This document shows, one piece after another, positions 1 through 5,223 of a stretch of 5,223 bases of DNA. How positions within the stretch are numbered: the stretch's first letter is position 1; each line of letters opens with the position of its first letter. This DNA comes from JAXDLK01 sp034666665 (GTDB lineage: Bacteria > Desulfobacterota > Binatia > JACPRU01). The stretch lies in the NCBI GenBank assembly GCA_034666665.1, contig JAXDLK010000248.1:1-5223 (forward strand). Reading direction: 5' to 3'. The position numbers were made by a program, and so were the translations under genes. The notes beneath the pieces were generated by a model. That model had not been told where the DNA came from. It saw nothing but the letters and a program-made list of their open reading frames with translations, and made no database searches.

Positions 1-2
1 TC

Positions 3-44
3 GTCGCGACCATCGGATATGTCGCGGCCTGCGAGCGGCTTTAG
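3..44 (+). CDS. 3' end of a small membrane-type ORF preceding kdpF (partial)
   Basis: Only the last 13 codons and the TAG stop (42-44) are in the window. They read VATIGYVAACERL, an aliphatic stretch followed by a short polar end. This ending resembles the small single-helix proteins often encoded directly before kdpF in GC-rich bacteria, which typically end in a Tyr-x-x-(A/G)-C-(D/E)-R-(L/I) type sequence; that comparison is from memory, not a search. The stop lies 3 bp before the kdpF ATG, so the ORF is probably the first cistron of the kdp operon. Its function is unknown. It could instead be the C-terminus of a longer unrelated membrane protein, which the window cannot exclude. Confidence 0.5.
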   Translation, partial: VATIGYVAACERL

Positions 45-47
45 CGG

Positions 48-137
48 ATGATTCTCGAGTACTGCCTCGGCGGCGCCGTCGCGCTCGGCATCCTCGGGTA
101 CCTGGTCTACGTGCTCCTGCATCCCGAGCGCTTCTGA
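48..137 (+). CDS. kdpF: KdpF, small stabilising subunit of the K+-transporting Kdp ATPase
   Basis: This 29-residue peptide is the usual KdpF length. It starts MILEYCLGG, has a single hydrophobic helix at about residues 3-24 (the GYLVYVLL segment is characteristic), and ends in HPERF, the conserved KdpF terminus. In E. coli, KdpF is a one-helix peptide that sits against KdpA and stabilises the purified KdpFABC complex in the inner membrane. The ATG at 48 lies 3 bp after the stop of the preceding ORF and has no strong Shine-Dalgarno sequence, so translation is probably coupled to that upstream cistron. kdpA begins 9 bp after the kdpF stop. Position, length and both ends agree, so the call is firm although the gene is so short. 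Confidence 0.93.
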   Translation: MILEYCLGGAVALGILGYLVYVLLHPERF

Positions 138-139
138 GG
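136..139 (+). promoter_or_regulatory. Ribosome binding site of kdpA, overlapping the kdpF stop
   Basis: GAGG at 136-139 uses the last two bases of the kdpF TGA stop (135-137) and sits 7 bp before the kdpA ATG at 147. A ribosome terminating on kdpF would be placed on this site, which suggests translational coupling. The site is short and assigned by spacing alone. Confidence 0.55.
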
Positions 140-146
140 CACTTCG

Positions 147-1856
147 ATGACTGCGAACGGAGTCCTGCAAATCTCTACGGTGCTCGGGCTCGTGCTCGTT
201 CTCGTGAAGCCCCTCGGCACGTACATGGCGAGGGTCTTCGCGCGCGAGCGGACGTTCCTGGATCCCGTCCTCCTTCCCATCGAGCGGGTGATTTACCGCT
301 CGAGCGGGGTACGTCCCGATGTGGAGCAGCATTGGACGACCTATACGGTGGCCATGCTGCTCTTCAACTCGATCGGGCTCCTGTTCTTGTACGGAATGCA
401 GCGGCTACAGCACTGGCTGCCGCTGAACCCTCGAGCGCTCGGCCCGATCTCCGCGGACTCGTCGTTCAACACTGCCGTCAGCTTCACGTCCAATACCGAC
501 TGGCAGTCCTACGTCCCCGAAACGACGATGAGCTACTTCGTGCAGATGGTCGGGCTCACGTTTCACAACTTCGTCTCGGCGGCGACCGGCATCGCGCTTG
601 CCATCGCATTGGTGCGCGCCTTCGCGCGGAGCGAAGGAAAGACGATCGGCAACTTCTGGGTGGACCTGGTGCGCGCGACGCTCTGGGTGCTCTTGCCGGC
701 CTCGATCCTGCTGACGCCCGTTCTCGTATGGCAGGGCGTTCCCCAGAACCTGAATCCGTACACCGTCGTGAAGACCGTCGAGGGCGCCGAGCAGACGATC
801 GCCCAGGGACCCGTCGCTTCACAGGAGGTGATCAAGGAGCTCGGCACGAACGGCGGCGGTTTCTTCAACGCGAACTCCGCCCACCCGTACGAGAACCCGA
901 CGTCGCTCACGGACCTGATCGAGATGGTTGCTCTCCTCGGCGTCAGCGCCGCGCTCACGTACACCTTCGGGATCATGGTGCGCGACACGCGCCAAGGCTG
1001 GGCGATTCTCGGGGCGATGCTGACCATCCTCGTCGCCGGTGTGGCGCTCGCGTACTGGGCCGAGAGCTCCGGCAACCCGGCGTTCGCGCGCCTGGGAGTC
1101 GATCCCGCCGGCGGCAACATGGAAGGGAAGGAGGTCCGCTTCGGCGTCGCGAACTCCGCCCTCTGGGCAGTGGCGACGACGGGCACGTCCTGCGGCGCCG
1201 TCAACTCGATGCACGACAGCTTCACGCCGCTCGGCGGGCTCGTCCCGCTCGTGAACATCCAGCTCGGCGAGGTCGTGATCGGCGGCACGGGCGCCGGACT
1301 GTACGGCATGCTGCTCTTCGCCGTGCTCGCGGTCTTCATCGCCGGCCTCATGGTCGGGCGCACGCCCGAGTACCTCGGCAAGAAGATCGAGGCGAAGGAG
1401 GTGACGATGGCCGTGCTGGCGATCCTGATCCTCGAGTTCTCGGTCCTCGGCTTCACCGCGCTCGCCAGCATCCTGCCCGCCGGCCTCGCCGGTCCGCTCG
1501 GCAAGGGCCCGCACGGCTTCAGCGAGATCCTCTACGCGTACTCGTCCGGCACCGGCAACAACGGCAGCGCCTTCGCGGGGATCTCGGCGAACACGCCCTT
1601 CTACAACCTGACGATCGGATTCGCGATGCTCTTCGGACGCTTCCTCATGATCGTGCCCACGATCGCGATCGCCGGCTCGCTGGTCAGGAAGAAGCTCGTC
1701 CCGGCGTCGAGCGGCACCTTCCCGACCGCGACGCCGCTCTTCGTGGCGCTTCTCGTCGGGACCATCCTGATCGTCGGCGGGCTCACGTTCTTCCCGGCGC
1801 TGGCGCTCGGACCGATCGTGGATCACCTGTTGATGGTCGCTGGGAAGACCGTCTGA
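147..1856 (+). CDS. kdpA: KdpA, potassium-binding and translocating subunit of the Kdp ATPase
   Basis: KdpA is the channel-like membrane subunit (SKT superfamily) that selects K+ from the periplasm and passes it to KdpB. The protein is 569 aa, close to the 557 aa of E. coli KdpA, and is collinear with it from memory, with about ten hydrophobic segments. All four selectivity-filter loops are present: [11 protein letters not shown] (112-122), [15 protein letters not shown] (233-247), [21 protein letters not shown] region (344-364) and [15 protein letters not shown] (466-480). Gln120 aligns with E. coli Gln116, whose change to Arg lowers K+ affinity, so high-affinity uptake is expected. Asp118 replaces the Asn of the E. 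coli NTNWQ loop. [11 protein letters not shown] (404-414) and the AIAGSLV segment (507-513) are also conserved. The ATG at 147 gives an N-terminus matching the family (VKPLG at 20-24) and follows GAGG by 7 bp. The gene shows no frameshift or truncation. Confidence 0.98.
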   Translation: MTANGVLQISTVLGLVLVLVKPLGTYMARVFARERTFLDPVLLPIERVIYRSSGVRPDVEQHWTTYTVAMLLFNSIGLLFLYGMQRLQHWLPLNPRALGPISADSSFNTAVSFTSNTDWQSYVPETTMSYFVQMVGLTFHNFVSAATGIALAIALVRAFARSEGKTIGNFWVDLVRATLWVLLPASILLTPVLVWQGVPQNLNPYTVVKTVEGAEQTIAQGPVASQEVIKELGTNGGGFFNANSAHPYENPTSLTDLIEMVALLGVSAALTYTFGIMVRDTRQGWAILGAMLTILVAGVALAYWAESSGNPAFARLGVDPAGGNMEGKEVRFGVANSALWAVATTGTSCGAVNSMHDSFTPLGGLVPLVNIQLGEVVIGGTGAGLYGMLLFAVLAVFIAGLMVGRTPEYLGKKIEAKEVTMAVLAILILEFSVLGFTALASILPAGLAGPLGKGPHGFSEILYAYSSGTGNNGSAFAGISANTPFYNLTIGFAMLFGRFLMIVPTIAIAGSLVRKKLVPASSGTFPTATPLFVALLVGTILIVGGLTFFPALALGPIVDHLLMVAGKTV

Positions 1857-1859
1857 GGG
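1855..1859 (+). promoter_or_regulatory. Ribosome binding site of kdpB, overlapping the kdpA stop
   Basis: GAGGG at 1855-1859 includes the last two bases of the kdpA TGA (1854-1856) and lies 10 bp before the kdpB ATG at 1870. This is slightly longer than ideal spacing. As with kdpA, a stop codon embedded in the Shine-Dalgarno sequence points to coupled translation. Confidence 0.5.
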
Positions 1860-1869
1860 TCTGGTTCTC

Positions 1870-3924
1870 ATGTCGAAACCGAGCTCCTCCATCTTCGATC
1901 CGGCGCTCCTCCGGCCCGCGATGCTCGAATCGGCCCGCAAGCTCGATCCGCGGACGCTCGTCCGAAACCCCGTCATGTTCGTGGTCGAGATCGTTTCGAC
2001 GGCGACCACCGTGATCTTCGTGCGCGATCTCTTCGGCGGGGAGCTCGCCGCTGCCGCCTTCACGGGTCAGCTCGCCGCCTGGCTCTGGTTTACGGTTGCC
2101 TTCGCCAATTTCGCCGAGGCCGTGGCCGAAGGACGCGGCAAGGCGCAGGCCGAAACCTTGCGACGGACTCGGACCGAGACGATCGCCAAGCGTCTGCGGG
2201 CGATCGACGATCCGACACCCGAAGCGGTTCCGGCGGCGAAGCTGCGGCGTGGAGATCTCGTGCTCGTCGAGGCGGAGGATGTGATCCCCGGCGACGGCGA
2301 CGTGATCGAGGGCGTGGCATCGGTCGACGAGTCGGCGATCACCGGGGAATCCGCTCCCGTCATCCGCGAGAGCGGCGGAGACCGTTCCGCTGTGACCGGC
2401 GGAACCCGCGTCCTCTCCGACTGGATCAAGGTGCGCATCACGTCGAACCCGGGCGAGACCTTCCTCGACCGCATGATCGCACTCGTCGAGGGCGCCAGGC
2501 GCCAGAAGACGCCGAACGAGATCGCGCTCTCGATCCTCCTCGTCGGCATGACGATCATCTTCGTCTTCGTCACCGTATCGGTCGAGCTCTTCGCGCTGCA
2601 TGCGGGAGCTCCAGTGCCCGTCGCGGTCCTGATCGCGCTCTTCGTCACCCTGATCCCGACGACGATCGGCGGTCTCCTGTCGGCGATCGGCATCGCGGGA
2701 ATGGATCGGCTCGTGAAGTACAACGTGCTCGCGATGTCCGGCCGGGCCGTCGAGGCGGCGGGTGACGTCGACACGCTCCTCCTCGACAAGACGGGGACGA
2801 TCACGCTCGGGAACCGCATGGCGAGCGAGCTTCTGCCGTTGCTCGGCGTCGAGGAGCGCGAGCTCGCGGACGCCGCGCAGCTCGCCTCACTGTCGGACGA
2901 GACCCCGGAAGGCCGCTCGATCGTCGTGCTCGCGAAGGAGCGCTACGGCCTCCGCGGCCGCGCCGTATCGGAGCTCGGCGGGCGCTTCGTGCCGTTCTCG
3001 GCGCAGACGCGAATGAGCGGCGTCGATCTCGACGGCACGCAGGTCCGGAAGGGCGCGGTCGATGCCGTGGTCGCCTTCGCCGGGAGCAAGAACGGGCGAT
3101 CCTACGAGCCGCCGCCGGACCTCTCGAGGATCTCCGACCGGATCGCGCGCTCCGGCGGCACGCCGCTCGCGGTCGCGAGAGATGAGAGAATCCTCGGAGT
3201 CATTCATCTGAAGGACGTGGTGAAGGGAGGGATCCGCGAGCGCTTCGCCGAGCTCCGGACGATGGGGATCCGCACCGTGATGATCACCGGAGACAACCCG
3301 CTCACGGCCGCCGCGATCGCCGCCGAGGCCGGCGTCGACGACTTCCTCGCGCAGGCGACACCGGAGAACAAGCTGGCACTGATCCGGCACGAACAGTCGA
3401 GCGGCAAGCTCGTCGCCATGTGCGGCGACGGCACGAACGACGCGCCGGCTCTCGCCCAGGCCGACGTCGGCGTCGCGATGAACACCGGCACCTCCGCGGC
3501 GAAGGAGGCGGGCAACATGGTCGACCTCGACTCCAATCCCACCAAGCTGATCGAGATCGTCGAGATCGGGAAACAGCTCCTGATCACCCGCGGCTCCCTC
3601 ACCACCTTCTCGATCGCCAACGACGTCGCGAAGTACTTCGCGATCATTCCGGCGATGTTCGCGGCGACCGATCCGGAGCTGAACGCGCTGAACGTCATGC
3701 GCCTGGCGTCGCCCAAGAGCGCCATTCTCTCGGCGATCATCTTCAACGCGCTCATCATCGTCGCGCTCATTCCGCTCGCGCTCCGCGGCGTCGAGTTCCG
3801 ACCGGTCGGCGCCGCCGCGATCCTGCGGCGAAACCTCCTCGTCTACGGCGTCGGTGGCATCATCGTTCCGTTCGCCGGCATCAAGGCGATCGATCTGATC
3901 GTGGCCGCGCTCGGGCTCGCCTGA
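1870..3924 (+). CDS. kdpB: KdpB, P-type (P1A) ATPase catalytic subunit of the Kdp potassium pump
   Basis: KdpB hydrolyses ATP to drive K+ uptake in the inner-membrane KdpFABC complex. At 684 aa it matches E. coli KdpB (682 aa) end to end. Features in order: the N-terminal RNPVMF segment (32-37), two helices to about residue 82, and the actuator domain with TGES at 158-161. Ser161 corresponds to E. coli Ser162, the inhibitory phosphorylation site. Next come helices around 217-277 with IPTTIGG (262-268), DKTGT with phosphorylated Asp306, a nucleotide-binding domain to about 449 with KGAVDA (394-399), TGDN (473-476), [10 protein letters not shown] (519-528), and the NDVAKYF segment (584-590). 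Asp585 and Lys588 there correspond to the E. coli Asp583/Lys586 pair involved in coupling. Three C-terminal helices end the protein. No catalytic residue is missing. The start at 1870 keeps the family N-terminus and lies 13 bp after kdpA. Confidence 0.98.
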   Translation: MSKPSSSIFDPALLRPAMLESARKLDPRTLVRNPVMFVVEIVSTATTVIFVRDLFGGELAAAAFTGQLAAWLWFTVAFANFAEAVAEGRGKAQAETLRRTRTETIAKRLRAIDDPTPEAVPAAKLRRGDLVLVEAEDVIPGDGDVIEGVASVDESAITGESAPVIRESGGDRSAVTGGTRVLSDWIKVRITSNPGETFLDRMIALVEGARRQKTPNEIALSILLVGMTIIFVFVTVSVELFALHAGAPVPVAVLIALFVTLIPTTIGGLLSAIGIAGMDRLVKYNVLAMSGRAVEAAGDVDTLLLDKTGTITLGNRMASELLPLLGVEERELADAAQLASLSDETPEGRSIVVLAKERYGLRGRAVSELGGRFVPFSAQTRMSGVDLDGTQVRKGAVDAVVAFAGSKNGRSYEPPPDLSRISDRIARSGGTPLAVARDERILGVIHLKDVVKGGIRERFAELRTMGIRTVMITGDNPLTAAAIAAEAGVDDFLAQATPENKLALIRHEQSSGKLVAMCGDGTNDAPALAQADVGVAMNTGTSAAKEAGNMVDLDSNPTKLIEIVEIGKQLLITRGSLTTFSIANDVAKYFAIIPAMFAATDPELNALNVMRLASPKSAILSAIIFNALIIVALIPLALRGVEFRPVGAAAILRRNLLVYGVGGIIVPFAGIKAIDLIVAALGLA

Positions 3925-3931
3925 GCGGCAC

Positions 3932-3937
3932 AAGGAG
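3932..3937 (+). promoter_or_regulatory. Ribosome binding site of kdpC
   Basis: AAGGAG at 3932-3937 is a near-consensus Shine-Dalgarno sequence 7 bp before the ATG at 3945. It decides the kdpC start: the same frame is open upstream to before 3420 inside kdpB, but only the 3945 start has a proper site and gives a normal KdpC N-terminus. It is the clearest ribosome binding site among the four Kdp genes. Confidence 0.85.
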
Positions 3938-3944
3938 TCGTCGC

Positions 3945-4514
3945 ATGCTCTCGGAGCTCCGTCCCGCAATCCTCATGACCCTCGTCCTGACGGCGATCAC
4001 CGGCATCATTTATCCGCTCGCGATGACCGGGCTCGCGGCGATGCTGTTTCCGCATCAGGCGAACGGCAGCTTGATCGTCCGGGACGGCCGGGTCGTCGGC
4101 TCGGAGCTGATCGGCCAGAGCTTCACGGGTCCCGGGTACTTCCGCCCCCGGCCGTCGGCCGCCGGCAACGGCTACGACGCCGCCGCCTCGAGCGGATCGA
4201 ACCTCGGCCCGATCGACGCGCGGCTCCTCTCGCGCGTCGGCGACGCCGTGAAGGATCTTCAGGCCGAGAACTCGACCGTGAGCATCCCCGTCGACCTCGT
4301 CACCACCTCGGGAAGTGGACTCGATCCCCACCTCTCCCCGGCGGCCGCGGAGTTCCAGGTCGCCCGCGTGGCGGCGGCCCGCGGGCTCGGCGAAGACGAG
4401 GTACGCGATCTCGTGCAGGCGCACACGGAAGGCCGCCAGTACGGCCTCCTGGGCGATCCACGGGTGAACGTGTTGCGTCTCAACCTCTTGCTCGACGACC
4501 TCGGCAAGCCCTGA
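3945..4514 (+). CDS. kdpC: KdpC, accessory subunit of the Kdp potassium-transporting ATPase
   Basis: KdpC is a single-helix inner-membrane protein with a periplasmic domain; it stabilises the KdpA-KdpB assembly and is thought to raise ATP affinity. The 189 aa equal the usual family length (E. coli 190). One N-terminal hydrophobic helix spans about residues 8-34. It is followed by family motifs: YPLAMTGLA (23-31), [10 protein letters not shown] (35-44), GSELIGQSF (52-60), [11 protein letters not shown] (69-79), SSGSNLGP (82-89), [21 protein letters not shown] (115-135), ARGLGE (145-150) and [12 protein letters not shown] (173-184). The start at 3945 follows AAGGAG and lies 20 bp after the kdpB stop. 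An in-frame extension upstream, overlapping kdpB out of frame, is spurious. The gene is intact and unremarkable, and completes the pump. Confidence 0.97.
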   Translation: MLSELRPAILMTLVLTAITGIIYPLAMTGLAAMLFPHQANGSLIVRDGRVVGSELIGQSFTGPGYFRPRPSAAGNGYDAAASSGSNLGPIDARLLSRVGDAVKDLQAENSTVSIPVDLVTTSGSGLDPHLSPAAAEFQVARVAAARGLGEDEVRDLVQAHTEGRQYGLLGDPRVNVLRLNLLLDDLGKP

Positions 4515-4539
4515 GGCACGGCGTCCGGCACCCGAGAGA

Positions 4540-4548
4540 GGAGAGAGG
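4540..4548 (+). promoter_or_regulatory. Purine-rich Shine-Dalgarno tract downstream of kdpC
   Basis: The linker contains an almost pure GA run at 4534-4548. GGAG (4540-4543) lies 9 bp, and GAGG (4545-4548) lies 4 bp, before an ATG at 4553. This strong-looking site serves only a 9-codon reading frame as the sequence stands. It is 31-39 bp before the GTG of the sensor gene, too far to serve that start directly. No terminator hairpin followed by T residues occurs between kdpC and this tract. Confidence 0.55.
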
Positions 4549-4552
4549 CGGA

Positions 4553-4582
4553 ATGCAAAGACCGATGGTGGCCGCCTGGTGA
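4553..4582 (+). CDS. Nine-codon mini-ORF overlapping the sensor gene start (possible leader or frameshifted N-terminus)
   Basis: The ATG at 4553 follows a strong purine-rich ribosome binding site and encodes MQRPMVAAW before TGA at 4580-4582. The stop shares GTGA with the GTG at 4579 that opens the next frame, a classic stop/start overlap. Two readings are possible. The first is a leader minicistron that delivers ribosomes to the sensor gene, whose own GTG has only a weak GGTGG site at 4567-4571. The second is that one base is missing near 4577-4581, by mutation or sequencing error: a single inserted G would join MQRPMVAAW to the sensor's N-terminus. The peptide resembles no protein I recognise. 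Confidence 0.3.
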   Translation: MQRPMVAAW

Positions 4583-5223
4583 CGCTGCGACCCCGGATCA
4601 AGGACGCGCTCTGGATGGCGGCCGGTGCAGGGGTGATGCTCCTGATGGTGCTGCCAGCGCTGTACTTCGGCACGGACGAAGAGAGCGCGCGCCGACACGA
4701 CTCGAGGGCACGGAGCATCGAGCTGGTGGACCGGATGCGACTCTCCTTGGCTTCGGCCTCGGAGGCGGAAAAGAGCGCGGTGCTGTCGAAGGCTGACGAG
4801 GATTCAGAAGCTCACGCCGGCCAGGCGCGTGCGGCGGTTGCGGACGTCGAGCGGGTCCGCAAGGATCTGCTGAATCTGCTGGCCAAGAGTGGAACGCAGA
4901 AACAGAGAGACGCTCTCGAACAATTCGCCGGCGCCTTCGTGGAATTCCGGAAAGTCGACGACGAGATCCTCGCGCTCGCGGTCCGGAACACGAACTTGAA
5001 GGCTTACAGCCTGGCCTTCGGTCCGGCCGCCGTGGCGCTCGAGGAGATGGATGCCGCTCTTTCCCGTCTCGCGACGACGAGCGCCCCCTCGCCGCGGGGC
5101 CAACAGGTGAACCTGCTGGTGTTCGGCGCGAGGACCGCCGCGCTTCGAATCCAGGTCTTGCTCGCACCCCACATTGCAGAGGAAACGGACGAGCGGATGG
5201 ACGATCTCGAAGCGCGAATGGCT
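4579..5223 (+). CDS. Membrane sensor with 4HB_MCP-like ligand-binding region, N-terminal part (runs off window)
   Basis: The frame stays open for 215 codons from the GTG at 4579 to the window edge. Residues 2-10 are basic (Arg4, Arg6, Lys8), followed by a transmembrane helix at about 11-30 (MAAGAGVMLLMVLPALYF at 13-30). This suggests a short cytoplasmic N-terminus and export of what follows. Residues 33-215 are charged and strongly helical. The stretch around VDDEILALA (126-134), the ALEEMDAAL segment (153-161) and LLAPHIAEE (194-202) resemble the four-helix-bundle (4HB_MCP) domain of chemoreceptors and some histidine kinases. The output domain is not in view, so a chemoreceptor, histidine kinase or cyclase cannot be told apart. 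An alternative start is ATG 4615, with AAGGA at 4600-4604, but it would drop the basic N-terminus. The frame is also open upstream of 4579. It lies 64 bp after kdpC on the same strand and is probably co-transcribed. It lacks the N-terminal ATP-binding and Usp-like regions expected of KdpD. Confidence 0.65.
   Translation, partial: MTLRPRIKDALWMAAGAGVMLLMVLPALYFGTDEESARRHDSRARSIELVDRMRLSLASASEAEKSAVLSKADEDSEAHAGQARAAVADVERVRKDLLNLLAKSGTQKQRDALEQFAGAFVEFRKVDDEILALAVRNTNLKAYSLAFGPAAVALEEMDAALSRLATTSAPSPRGQQVNLLVFGARTAALRIQVLLAPHIAEETDERMDDLEARMA

Noticed and set aside
134..142. The 9-mer CTGAGGCAC at the kdpF stop, repeated at the kdpC stop (4511-4519), with a similar CTGAGCGGCAC after kdpB
   Set aside because: It could suggest a repeated coupling element, but it is short, GC-rich and constrained by the TGA stop plus a purine-rich ribosome binding site, so chance similarity is the simplest reading.
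1665..1672. Palindrome GCGATCGC resembling the cyanobacterial HIP1 octamer
   Set aside because: It was noticed at this one site inside kdpA coding sequence, in a GC-rich background where ATC-GCG-ATC-GCC codons produce it naturally. HIP1 signals rely on high frequency.
332..2014. Second + strand frame of 560 codons overlapping kdpA out of frame
   Set aside because: Its translation is dominated by Arg, Asp, Gly and Ala with no hydrophobic or domain structure, while the overlapping kdpA frame is unmistakable.
819..2063. Long minus-strand reading frame (414 codons) antisense to the kdpA-kdpB junction
   Set aside because: It is extremely rich in Arg, Glu, Asp and Gly, as expected when reading GC-rich codons of an intact + strand gene in the opposite direction. 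It has no recognisable domain and lies across two certain genes.
2887..3969. Long minus-strand reading frame (360 codons) antisense to kdpB
   Set aside because: It has the same low-complexity charged composition and lies fully over conserved kdpB domains. It is a GC-bias shadow.
4515..4552. Possible terminator between kdpC and the sensor gene
   Set aside because: I see no stem-loop followed by a T-run. The segment is a GC-rich stretch followed by a purine-rich ribosome binding site, so read-through is expected.
3843..4718. Minus-strand frame (291 codons) crossing kdpC and the linker into the sensor gene
   Set aside because: It covers the well-supported kdpC and the start of the sensor, shows no family motif, and has the composition of an antisense shadow.

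Overview
This window is a high-GC bacterial chromosomal segment. Every supported gene is on the + strand. Almost all of it is one Kdp high-affinity potassium uptake operon, in the order [small ORF]-kdpF-kdpA-kdpB-kdpC, followed by the start of a membrane sensor protein that runs off the right edge. GC-rich third codon positions and long spurious antisense reading frames fit a GC-rich bacterium such as an acidobacterial, gemmatimonadotal, actinobacterial or proteobacterial lineage. Nothing here fixes the taxon. The proteins look full length and intact.

Layout: (1) 3-44 holds the last codons of a small membrane-type ORF of the kind often found just before kdpF. (2) 48-137 is kdpF (29 aa). (3) 147-1856 is kdpA (569 aa), the K+-selective channel-like subunit. 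(4) 1870-3924 is kdpB (684 aa), the P-type ATPase subunit. (5) 3945-4514 is kdpC (189 aa). (6) 4515-4578 is a short linker with a strong purine-rich Shine-Dalgarno tract and a 9-codon mini-ORF. (7) From the GTG at 4579 to the window edge runs the N-terminal part of a protein with one transmembrane helix and a helical region resembling the four-helix-bundle sensor domain of chemoreceptors and some histidine kinases.

The genes are separated by 3, 9, 13 and 20 bp, with no terminator-like hairpin plus T-tract between them, so they should be co-transcribed and translationally coupled. KdpA binds and conducts K+, KdpB hydrolyses ATP and moves the ion on, KdpC stabilises the complex and supports ATP use, and KdpF is a small stabilising peptide. 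The usual regulators KdpD and KdpE are not visible. The gene in the position often taken by kdpD instead begins as an unrelated-looking 4HB-type sensor, whose output domain lies outside the window.

The Kdp genes themselves are ordinary. The parts worth a second look are the kdpC-sensor junction (mini-ORF with a GTGA stop/start overlap, or a possible one-base frameshift) and the identity of the sensor. No mobile element, CRISPR array, tRNA, rRNA or riboswitch was recognised. The operon promoter lies upstream of the window.
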